Source: Flavobacteriia bacterium (GTDB lineage Bacteria > Bacteroidota > Bacteroidia > Flavobacteriales_D > Crocinitomicaceae). From it: a stretch of 5,694 nucleotides of DNA. Positions 1 through 5,694 of this stretch are shown in pieces; position 1 is the stretch's first letter, and every line of letters begins with the position of its first letter. The notes below the pieces were generated by a model. That model saw only the letters and a program-made list of their open reading frames with translations. It was not told the DNA's origin and ran no database searches. The stretch covers positions 1-5,694 of the forward strand of contig RFSL01000069.1 in the NCBI GenBank assembly GCA_009923965.1, given 5' to 3'. The translations under genes and the position numbers were made by a program.

Positions 1-885
1 CATATTGCGTTTGATGAAGTTTGTAAGAAAGCAAATGAAAGAGGTGTTCGTGTTACTGGTTCAGAATTGGTTGGTTTGATTCCTTTAAAGTCTCTGCTGG
101 ATGCAGGAAGGTATTTTTTAGAAAAACAACAACGAAGTGTTGGCGTAAGCGAAAAAGAATTAATTCATATTGCAGTAAAATCACTAGGCCTTGATGAACT
201 TTCAGAATTTATACCAGAGAAAAAAATCATTGAATACTTACTAAACGAGGAAAAACAAGACAAACTTGTTAATTTATCATTGCAAGCGTTTGCAAATGAA
301 ACTGCAAGTGAATCTCCAGCTCCTGGCGGAGGGTCAATTGCAGCATACATGGGATCACTCGGAATATCCCTCGCAACAATGGTTGCGAATCTTTCAGCAC
401 ACAAAAGAGGTTGGGATCAGCGGTGGAAGGAATTTAGCGCTTGGGCAGAAAAAGGTCAAAAGATAAAAGATGAATTATTGTACTTAGTTGATGAGGATAC
501 CAATGCATTTAATAAAATAATGGAGGCATTCTCACTGCCCAAATCCTCTGAGCAAGAAGTAAAAACACGCTCTGAAGCAATTCAAAATGCTACAAAATAT
601 GCAACAGAAGTTCCGCTTAAGACAATGATTTTAGCTTATTCTTCATTCCCAATAATAAAAGCAATGGCGGAGATAGGAAATCCAAATTCCATAAGCGATG
701 CAGGTGTAGGTGTTTTGTGTGCAAGAAGTGCGGTAATTGGTGCATATATGAATGTGCGAATTAACGCAGCGGAACTAAAAGATGAGGTATTTAAAAAAGA
801 AATTCTGGCAAAAGCTGAAAAAATAAAAAACGATGCGATTAAAGAAGAAGAAGCGATTTTAAAAATCGTTTATGCAGTTATTTGA
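1..885 (+). CDS. ftcD: Bifunctional glutamate formimidoyltransferase / formimidoyl-THF cyclodeaminase, C-terminal part (5' end outside window)
   Basis: The reading frame is open from base 1 to the TGA at 883-885, giving 294 visible residues. The true start lies upstream, and the TTG at 67 is an internal Leu codon. Visible residues 1 to about 85 resemble the end of the formimidoyltransferase domain plus linker, with the typical GSELVGLIPLK and IIEYLL stretches. Residues from about 90 to 294 are the all-helical cyclodeaminase domain, with the hallmark PAPGGGS (106-112), VDEDTNAF (163-170) and GNPNSISDAGVG (226-237). The order and spacing match vertebrate FTCD and bacterial fused versions, which are roughly 550 residues long. 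The enzyme moves the formimino group from N-formimino-L-glutamate to tetrahydrofolate, then deaminates it to 5,10-methenyl-THF and ammonia. This is the last step of one histidine-degradation route, in the cytosol. No other hut gene is visible, so pathway membership rests on the family. Identification is firm; the N-terminal catalytic half cannot be judged here. Confidence 0.95.
   Translation, partial: HIAFDEVCKKANERGVRVTGSELVGLIPLKSLLDAGRYFLEKQQRSVGVSEKELIHIAVKSLGLDELSEFIPEKKIIEYLLNEEKQDKLVNLSLQAFANETASESPAPGGGSIAAYMGSLGISLATMVANLSAHKRGWDQRWKEFSAWAEKGQKIKDELLYLVDEDTNAFNKIMEAFSLPKSSEQEVKTRSEAIQNATKYATEVPLKTMILAYSSFPIIKAMAEIGNPNSISDAGVGVLCARSAVIGAYMNVRINAAELKDEVFKKEILAKAEKIKNDAIKEEEAILKIVYAVI
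854..868. repeat. 15-base AT-rich palindrome inside the end of the ftcD coding region
   Basis: CGATTTT and AAAATCG flank a single central A, giving a perfect 7-base inverted repeat that ends 17 bases before the stop codon. As RNA, only the outer pairs could form because a loop is needed, so the hairpin would be weak, and no U-tract follows directly. It encodes the AILKIV residues and may be chance in AT-rich coding sequence. It could also help transcript ends form, but I see nothing that proves this. Confidence 0.3.
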
Positions 886-994
886 TTCTCTTTCAACAAG
901 ATTTTGTTCTTCACATTTACAAGAAAAACGATAGATTCAAAATTAACATTTGAACATTGATAAAGATTTAATTTTCTCAAAAATTAATAAGACC

Positions 995-1014
995 TTCAGC
1001 ATACTTTTGCTGAG
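995..1014 (+). promoter_or_regulatory. Possible hairpin directly before the SirB1-like gene start
   Basis: TCAGCA (996-1001) can pair with TGCTGA (1008-1013) around the 6-base loop TACTTT, and a T-G wobble (995/1014) extends the stem to seven pairs. It ends two bases before the ATG at 1017 and covers the place where a ribosome binding site would be. No Shine-Dalgarno motif is visible there, which is normal in Bacteroidota. The hairpin could lower translation initiation or be the base of a leader structure, but a stem this short can arise by chance. The rest of the 131-base gap (886-1016) is AT-rich, and I find no convincing promoter or terminator in it. Confidence 0.3.
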
Positions 1015-1016
1015 TT

Positions 1017-1895
1017 ATGAATTTAGAGAATTCTTCTATACAAGCCTTAGTAAAATTAATTGATGATCCAGATGACTCTATATTTGAGCACGTGCGAGGA
1101 CAATTAATACAATTTGGGCCTGATGCAATTCCTTATTTGGAACAATCTTGGGAAAATGATTATTATGGATTAATTTTTCAAACAAGAATTGAAAACATCA
1201 TTCAAGACATTCAATTTGAAGTCATAAAAAATCAATTACTTGAATGGACGGCCTCATCTGAAAAAGATTTACTTGAAGGAGCTATCATTATTGCAAAATT
1301 TCAATATCCAGATTTAGATGATTCTCAAATATATAATTCAATACAAGCTATCCGAAAAGATATTTGGCTTGAATTAAATGATAATCAGACAGCCTATGAA
1401 CAAGTAAAAATCTTCAATCGTATCTTCTTTGGAATGTATCATTTTCAGGGTGACACAAAAAATTATTATTCGCCTGTAAATTCCTGTATCAATGTTGTAA
1501 TGGAAAGCAAAAAAGGGAATCCCTTAGTTATCAGTTTAATTTACAGTATTATTGCTCAAAAATTAGATCTTCCCATTTATGGTGTGAACTTGCCAAATCA
1601 TTTTATTTTGGCTTATATGGATGATAAAGGAACCGGATTTTTAAGCAATACCCAAAATGAATATGGCGTATTATTTTACATTAATGCATTCTCAAAGGGC
1701 AGTGTTTTTGATGCTGCGGAAATTAAATCTTTTTTAGATGAACTCAAATTGAGCTATGAACGCACTTTTTTTGAGCCCTGTTCTAATACAAGTATTATAA
1801 TGAGGATGATCAATAACTTAATTGCTTCCTATCAACAAATTGGAAATGCTGAAAAAGTAGAAGCACTTATTCGTTTAAAAGAGATTTTAGATTAG
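1017..1895 (+). CDS. SirB1-like transglutaminase-superfamily protein
   Basis: A complete 292-residue protein with no signal peptide or membrane segment, so probably cytosolic. Residues 1-65 are helical and HEAT-like (ALVKLIDDPDD...GPDAIPYLE). Residues about 85-200 match the SirB1/Transglut_core2 type, including YYSPVNSCINVV, then KKGNPLVISLIYSIIAQKL (165-183) and YGVNLPNHFILAY (188-200). The C-terminal 60 residues are helical, where relatives carry TPR-like repeats. SirB1-type proteins have no well-defined biochemical role. The family His is kept (His195 in PNHF), but the place where active transglutaminases have the nucleophilic Cys appears to hold Ser173 (VISLIYS), so classical transglutaminase activity is doubtful. 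Cys157, in the preceding NSC segment, is the only nearby Cys. The ATG at 1017 is chosen because the domain begins right after it and there is no upstream in-frame candidate with family similarity. It is followed tail to tail by the minus-strand cluster. Family assignment is confident; function is unknown. Confidence 0.85.
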   Translation: MNLENSSIQALVKLIDDPDDSIFEHVRGQLIQFGPDAIPYLEQSWENDYYGLIFQTRIENIIQDIQFEVIKNQLLEWTASSEKDLLEGAIIIAKFQYPDLDDSQIYNSIQAIRKDIWLELNDNQTAYEQVKIFNRIFFGMYHFQGDTKNYYSPVNSCINVVMESKKGNPLVISLIYSIIAQKLDLPIYGVNLPNHFILAYMDDKGTGFLSNTQNEYGVLFYINAFSKGSVFDAAEIKSFLDELKLSYERTFFEPCSNTSIIMRMINNLIASYQQIGNAEKVEALIRLKEILD

Positions 1896-2326
1896 CATTG
1901 CATTGACCTCAATTCGGACAACTGCGTTATTTGGGGATTTATAAAAGGTGCTTTTTGAGCTAACGCATCAAAATAAGAAAGTAAGCGTGTTGCATTTCCT
2001 TCTACCACTAAGACTTCCAGTCGCGTAAAAAAATCTATTCCTAATTCTGAGCCCATGCGTTTTGCAAAATGAACTGAGGAATCAATTGAACATCCAGAGG
2101 CAGATTCGATATTTTCATCTACTGAAAAGATTAAATACTGCGAAAAAAGTAAAGTTGCATTGCATTGTAATCTTTTACCGTGAGCAGACCAGCTATCAAG
2201 AAATACAGTTAATTGCTCTTTTAAAAATTGCTCCTCTGAGGCTACTAATTTTCTATTCGCAAGGTGCAACCAAATGCGACTTGAATCAGGTAACTCAGGA
2301 AAAAGTGATTTAAAGATCTGCTGCAT
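1892..2326 (-). CDS. Conserved Bacteroidota protein of unknown function (often labelled 'ABC transporter ATPase')
   Basis: A complete 144-residue soluble protein. It recalls a small Bacteroidota family carrying RIWLHLANRKL-like (17-27), SWSAHG (45-50) and SGCSIDSSVHF (77-87) motifs; the last is the family signature. Databases commonly call this family 'ABC transporter ATPase', but there is no Walker A P-loop, LSGGQ signature or Walker B, and the protein is far too short for an ABC domain, so that name should not be carried over. It is the last gene of the minus-strand cluster, and its start overlaps the end of the HdrB-like gene by 17 bases, suggesting translational coupling. As I recall, relatives end about 12-15 residues later with a Trp...Pro...SerTrp...Arg tail. 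Here the protein stops at SELRSMQC, exactly where it runs into the convergent gene, so the tail seems lost or replaced. The role is unknown; linkage suggests a link to the Fe-S proteins. Confidence 0.85.
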   Translation of the reverse strand: MQQIFKSLFPELPDSSRIWLHLANRKLVASEEQFLKEQLTVFLDSWSAHGKRLQCNATLLFSQYLIFSVDENIESASGCSIDSSVHFAKRMGSELGIDFFTRLEVLVVEGNATRLLSYFDALAQKAPFINPQITQLSELRSMQC

Positions 2327-3098
2327 TGGCTATTAATTCTGCTACATCTAAAACTTTTATAGCATCTTCTTTTTCAACATTTTTAATGCCGTCTGTCATC
2401 ATAGTATTACAAAACGGACATCCAGTTGCAATAATTTCAGCCGCTGTTTCCAAGGCATCCTCAGTACGCTCGATATTTATTTCTTTTGTCCCTGGTTCTG
2501 CTTCTTTAAACATTTGTGCTCCACCTGCTCCGCAACATAAACCCTTTGATTTACAGCGTTTCATTTCTACCAATTCTGCATCTAATTTTTCAATCAATCT
2601 CCTTGGTGCTTCATAGACATCATTTGCTCGACCTAAATAACAGGGATCGTGAAAAGTGATTTTTTTTCCTTTGTAGGTTTCGCTGCCTTCCAATGCTAAT
2701 TTGCCCGTATTGATTAAATCTTGAATTAATTGTGTGTGATGAACAACTTCATATTCACCTCCTAATTCAGGATATTCATTTTTCAATGTATTAAAACAAT
2801 GTGGACAGGCAGTAACAATTTTTTTTACTTCATATCTATTTAATACCTGAATATTCATCATTGCTTGCATTTGAAAAGTAAACTCATTTCCAGCGCGTTT
2901 TGCAGGATCACCAGAACAACTTTCTTCTGTTCCAAGAACTGCAAAATTCACCTTGCAATGGTTTAAAATTTTAACCAAAGCTTTTGTGATTTTCTTAGCT
3001 CGATCATCAAAACTTCCTGCACAACCAACCCAAAAGAGAATTTCTGGCGTTTCACCTTTGGCAATCATTTCAGACATTGTAGGAACATGTAAACTCAT
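2310..3098 (-). CDS. HdrB-like (Fe-S)-binding protein with two CCG (cysteine-rich) domains
   Basis: A complete 262-residue soluble protein of the HdrB/GlpC/LutA cysteine-rich type. The first CCG domain uses Cys26 (VGCAG), Cys61 (EESCSGD) and Cys98/Cys101 (CPHC). The second uses Cys153 (HDPCYLGR), Cys188-Cys189 (LCCGAGG) and Cys227/Cys230 (CPFC). In HdrB, such domains hold unusual non-cubane [4Fe-4S] clusters that carry out thiol/disulfide or electron-transfer chemistry. In the first domain the usual Cys-Cys pair is Ser60-Cys61; a single Cys in this ESC(S/T)GDP context is, to my knowledge, common in this subgroup, so only the second domain has the full cysteine set. The protein has no membrane helices and probably docks on the membrane [4Fe-4S] protein encoded two genes upstream. 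The start at 3098 lies 3 bases after the HAD gene, and its N-terminus (VPTMSEM..GETPEILFWVGCAG) fits the family. Electron donor, acceptor and substrate are unknown. Confidence 0.92.
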   Translation of the reverse strand: MSLHVPTMSEMIAKGETPEILFWVGCAGSFDDRAKKITKALVKILNHCKVNFAVLGTEESCSGDPAKRAGNEFTFQMQAMMNIQVLNRYEVKKIVTACPHCFNTLKNEYPELGGEYEVVHHTQLIQDLINTGKLALEGSETYKGKKITFHDPCYLGRANDVYEAPRRLIEKLDAELVEMKRCKSKGLCCGAGGAQMFKEAEPGTKEINIERTEDALETAAEIIATGCPFCNTMMTDGIKNVEKEDAIKVLDVAELIANAADL

Positions 3099-3101
3099 AT
3101 C

Positions 3102-3536
3102 TTATTCTTCAAAAACTTGAATATTTGTACTTTTTTCAATCATACTGGTAAATTTACCTGTAAAACGAGTAGCTCTTACTATATGATTGTCAATCCAATG
3201 ATAATTTCCTCCTCTTGGTTTTCCCATTAACAAAGCATGATAATTGAATCCATTTTCCTTGAGCCACAGTTCAGTTACAATTCTATGTTCTTCTACTCTA
3301 GAAGTAAAAAAAGTGATAATATGCCCTTCATTAAACCATATGTTAATTGTCTCTAAGGCGTCATCATAACAAGCGGCAGTTAGCATTCTTTCTGGTTCTT
3401 CATTTGGAATATCATCGCAAATTGTTCCATCAATATCTATAAGGTAATTTTTTATATGTACAGGCAAAATAGGTGAAAGTGCTTTCCCATTTTCATTTAT
3501 CTGAATTAAATCATTAGATATTAAATTACTCTTCAT
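3102..3536 (-). CDS. Small HAD-superfamily phosphatase-like protein
   Basis: A complete 144-residue cytosolic protein. HAD motif I is YLIDIDGTICDD, with the nucleophile/acid-base pair Asp34 and Asp36. Motif II is FFTSR, with Thr78 or Ser79. Lys106 in LLMGKPRGG supplies motif III, and Asp116 in HWIDN motif IV. The catalytic set is therefore intact, and the protein should be an active Mg-dependent phosphatase or a related phosphotransferase. There is no large cap domain, only a short insert between motifs I and II, so the substrate could be a macromolecule or a sizeable molecule. The PRGGNYHWIDNH stretch looks like a specific conserved family signature, but I cannot name the substrate. The start overlaps the end of the membrane Fe-S gene by 11 bases and the next gene begins 3 bases after its stop, so it is deeply embedded in the operon, between two genes expected to encode partners. 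Confidence 0.9.
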   Translation of the reverse strand: MKSNLISNDLIQINENGKALSPILPVHIKNYLIDIDGTICDDIPNEEPERMLTAACYDDALETINIWFNEGHIITFFTSRVEEHRIVTELWLKENGFNYHALLMGKPRGGNYHWIDNHIVRATRFTGKFTSMIEKSTNIQVFEE

Positions 3537-4842
3537 TTGCCCAATTTAAACGGTCGCTCTGTGAAAATTGCCATGGAGCTCCATTGTTTTCTATATTCGT
3601 CAACATCCCTGTTAATTCTGTTGGCATCTTTGATTCTTCCATTACCAAAAATCTTCTTAAGTCGATTATGACAGAAAGCGGATCGATATTAATAGGACAT
3701 TCTTCCACGCAGGCATTGCAACTTGTACACGCCCAAATTTCTTCTTCTGAAATATAGGAATGCAATAAACTTTTTCCATCGTCAAAACTTTTACCAAATT
3801 TCCGTTGATTATTCCCTACTTCAACCATGCGATCTCGTGTATCCATCATAATTTTTCGAGGAGAAAGTAATTTTCCAGTTTGATTAGCAGGACAGGCAGA
3901 AGTACAGCGACCACATTCCGTGCAAGTATAGGCATCAAGAAGATTTTTCCAAGTTAAATCTGTTACATCTTTTACACCGAATCTCAATGGTGCAACATTT
4001 GGATCAACTGCTACAGAATATGGATCTGCACTTGGGTCAAGCATTAACTTTACTTCACTTGTAACGGATTCTAAATTGGTAAATTTTCCTTTTTTTTCGA
4101 GATTAGAATAATAGGTATTGGGAAAAGCTAAAAGAATATGAAAATGCTTAGAGTACGGGAGATAATTTAAGAAAATGAAGACCATGATTATATGTCCCCA
4201 CCACCCTATTTGCTCTAATAAATGAAGGGTTTCTATTGATTTTATTCCGCCAAAAAATACAGGTCCAATAAATTGACTGACTGTAAATCCATAAGTGGAA
4301 TTTGAACTCAATACCTGAGCAGCTTCATCAGCACCATTCATCGTAAAAATGCAGACTAATAAAATGACTTCAAAAATCAGGATTAAATTCGCATCTTTTG
4401 TTGGCCATCCTTTTAATTCACTCATCCTTAAACGAGGGACTTTCAACATGTTTCTTCGCGCCAAGAAAGCAATTGTGGCAATAAAAGCCAGCACAGATAA
4501 AATCTCAATAAAACTTATCATGAAAGTATAAAATCCTCCCAAAGAAGCACTTAATGAACGATGTCCTCCGGATAGACCATCAGCAAGAATTTCAATTAGT
4601 TCAATTTGAGTGATTACAAAGGCAGCATATAAAGCAAGATGGAGAAATGCAGGAATTGGTTTTGAAAACATTTTTTTTTGTCCAAATGCAACTAGTGTCA
4701 TTAGCTTCAGACGAGTCCAAAAATTATCAGATCGCTTAACATCTCTTCCCAAAAGAATATTACTTCTAACTTTCCAAATGTTGTATCCAAAGAAACCGAA
4801 TCCAACAATTACAAGTAGTGAAAATAAAATGATTTTCAACAT
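3526..4842 (-). CDS. Membrane-anchored 2x[4Fe-4S] oxidoreductase subunit (NarI-like membrane domain plus HdrC-like domain)
   Basis: A complete 438-residue protein. The N-terminal 235 residues have about five membrane helices (near 3-23, 64-85, 103-128, 152-170 and 212-230), in the arrangement of NarI/HdrE-type cytochrome b subunits. His68, His207, His217, His233 and His235 are candidate heme b ligands; WWGHIIMVFIFLNYLPYSKH resembles the conserved region of such proteins. The cytosolic part has two ferredoxin-type cluster motifs, CTECGRCTSACP (Cys307, 310, 313, 317) and CTSCNACVEECP (Cys372, 375, 378, 382), as in HdrC and GlpC. It should pass electrons between the quinone pool and the HdrB-like CCG protein; the direction is unknown. 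The start at 4842 is 9 bases after the MlaD gene stop, and the hydrophobic first helix follows at once. Upstream is AT-rich with no Shine-Dalgarno. A nine-A run encodes Lys56-Lys57. The Fe-S assignment is firm, heme binding is inferred, and the partner and substrate are unproven. Confidence 0.93.
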   Translation of the reverse strand: MLKIILFSLLVIVGFGFFGYNIWKVRSNILLGRDVKRSDNFWTRLKLMTLVAFGQKKMFSKPIPAFLHLALYAAFVITQIELIEILADGLSGGHRSLSASLGGFYTFMISFIEILSVLAFIATIAFLARRNMLKVPRLRMSELKGWPTKDANLILIFEVILLVCIFTMNGADEAAQVLSSNSTYGFTVSQFIGPVFFGGIKSIETLHLLEQIGWWGHIIMVFIFLNYLPYSKHFHILLAFPNTYYSNLEKKGKFTNLESVTSEVKLMLDPSADPYSVAVDPNVAPLRFGVKDVTDLTWKNLLDAYTCTECGRCTSACPANQTGKLLSPRKIMMDTRDRMVEVGNNQRKFGKSFDDGKSLLHSYISEEEIWACTSCNACVEECPINIDPLSVIIDLRRFLVMEESKMPTELTGMLTNIENNGAPWQFSQSDRLNWANEE

Positions 4843-4851
4843 AAAAAATAC

Positions 4852-5694
4852 TTATTCAGGAATACTATCTAATAAATTGCGCAATTTTTTTTCCTCTTTC
4901 GAGCTCAAAGGGACCCCTTTTGTCTTGCGGCCAGTAAGCGAGAAATGAATGTACCTCTCTGGATGAACTTGAATATCTGAAACAAGATTTTGTAGTTCAT
5001 TGTTTGTTTCAACTAACTCATCATATAACTTTTCATCATGAATCAATTTACCCAATGTTCCATTTCCTTTGCTTGCATCATCTAAAACTAAATTTAATTT
5101 TTTGAGAGTTGTTTGAGCATCAAGTATCACTGATTTAAAATCAGCGGTAACAAAATCATCTGTGATTTTCTTCGTATTTCCAATTATGGCTGTGATTTGC
5201 TCATTGCTTTTTTGCAGATTTGACGTAATCCCTTCAACATTTTGCATAATTCTAGAAAACTGGATTCTCTCAGCTACTACAAAACCTTCGATTTCGGAGG
5301 CAACGTTACCTAATTTCTGAATTGTCAATTTTACTTGTTTCAAGCTGCCCTCAATTTCTGAGGTAGCTGTAGTGTCCCAAAAAGCAGATAAAGAAATTAC
5401 CATTTTATCAATAGAAGCCATCATTCCTTGCAACTTTTGGGAAATTGGATCAGCATAGGCCTTTACTTGGGAAATCATATCTACACTTAAAGTTCCTGGT
5501 ATTGAAGCTCCAACCCGATAATTTCCTTTAGAAAGATCAGAAGATAATTTTATTAAAATACCCTTACTAAATAAATCCAATGAACCAATTTCTATAGTTG
5601 TACCTATTGGCAAAACTACATCAGGATTAAAAATAGAGAAGGTTATTTTAACACGCTTTTTAGGATTATTATTTGGAACGTAGTCTATTTTTTT
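4852..5694 (-). CDS. MlaD-family (MCE) lipid-transport protein, N-terminus outside window
   Basis: The frame is open from the right edge to the TAA at 4852, giving 280 visible residues. The TTG at 5611-5613 is an internal Leu, not the start, since coding continues (KKRVKITFSIFNPDVV) to the edge. The visible beginning is the second half of the MCE beta-barrel domain (VKITFSI..., LPIGTTIEIGSLDLFSKGILIKL). A long helical, coiled-coil-prone region follows (about 70-205). Near the end lie GNGTLGKLIHDEKLYDEL (210-227) and HPERYIHFSLTGRK (244-257), both hallmarks of Bacteroidota MCE proteins. The missing N-terminus would hold the membrane anchor. MCE proteins form periplasmic rings or tubes that move phospholipids between the inner and outer membrane, with an ABC transporter supplying energy. 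No MlaE or MlaF gene is visible here, so any transporter partner lies elsewhere. The next gene starts 9 bases on, so this is the first visible member of the five-gene cluster. Confidence 0.92.
   Translation of the reverse strand, partial: KKIDYVPNNNPKKRVKITFSIFNPDVVLPIGTTIEIGSLDLFSKGILIKLSSDLSKGNYRVGASIPGTLSVDMISQVKAYADPISQKLQGMMASIDKMVISLSAFWDTTATSEIEGSLKQVKLTIQKLGNVASEIEGFVVAERIQFSRIMQNVEGITSNLQKSNEQITAIIGNTKKITDDFVTADFKSVILDAQTTLKKLNLVLDDASKGNGTLGKLIHDEKLYDELVETNNELQNLVSDIQVHPERYIHFSLTGRKTKGVPLSSKEEKKLRNLLDSIPE

Noticed and set aside
67..69. TTG at 67 as the true start of the ftcD gene
   Set aside because: The frame stays open to base 1 and the upstream residues (AFDEV...GVRVTGSE) match the formimidoyltransferase domain, so the gene is cut by the window edge.
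165..466. Minus-strand frame at 165-404 and second plus frame at 266-466
   Set aside because: Both lie within the ftcD coding region, whose frame carries the conserved cyclodeaminase motif; these are chance frames.
895..908. AACAA-GATT-TTGTT hairpin as the ftcD terminator
   Set aside because: Only five mostly A-T pairs and no following T-tract; too weak to call an intrinsic terminator.
944..952. TAACATTTG as a Bacteroidota-type -7 promoter element for the SirB1-like gene
   Set aside because: It has three bases rather than two between TA and TTTG, and no TTG/TTTG element lies at the expected distance upstream.
2062..2616. Plus-strand open frames at 2062-2313 and 2326-2616
   Set aside because: They are shadows of well-supported minus-strand genes with recognisable motifs; their own translations resemble no family.
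4349..4948. Plus-strand open frames at 4349-4531 and 4610-4948
   Set aside because: Antisense to the membrane Fe-S and MlaD genes, with no family features or start signals of their own.
5611..5613. TTG (minus strand) as the start of the MlaD gene
   Set aside because: The frame is open to the right edge and the upstream residues continue the MCE beta strand, so this is an internal Leu.

Overview
This is an AT-rich, gene-dense chromosomal window. It most likely comes from a member of the Bacteroidota. The evidence is the kind of proteins present: a fused formimidoyltransferase-cyclodeaminase, a split HdrC/HdrB-like pair beside an MCE (MlaD) protein, and the small Bacteroidota family often labelled 'ABC transporter ATPase'. 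The lack of clear Shine-Dalgarno sequences before the starts also fits. I cannot place it below phylum from sequence alone. No RNA genes, mobile elements, CRISPR arrays or integration sites were seen.

Layout. On the plus strand, positions 1-885 hold the C-terminal half of glutamate formimidoyltransferase/formimidoyltetrahydrofolate cyclodeaminase (histidine degradation), cut by the left edge. A 131-base AT-rich gap follows. Positions 1017-1895 hold a complete SirB1-like (transglutaminase-like) protein. On the minus strand, a tight five-gene cluster runs from the right edge back to 1892, in this transcription order: MlaD-family lipid-transport protein (cut by the right edge), membrane-anchored 2x[4Fe-4S] protein, small HAD-type phosphatase-like protein, HdrB-like protein with two CCG domains, and a 144-residue conserved protein of unknown function. 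Junctions are 9 bases, an 11-base overlap, 3 bases and a 17-base overlap, which strongly suggests one operon. The two strands meet tail to tail, with their stop codons overlapping by 4 bases.

How the genes work together. The two Fe-S proteins together carry the module set found in single-chain HdrD/GlpC-like membrane oxidoreductases: NarI-like membrane helices, two ferredoxin-type clusters and two CCG domains. They probably form one membrane-bound electron-transfer complex whose substrate is unknown. Its linkage to an MCE protein, which belongs to envelope lipid trafficking, is the most intriguing part of the window, but the functional connection is inference. There is no strong sign of a wholly new system; the region looks like ordinary core genome with several under-characterised families.
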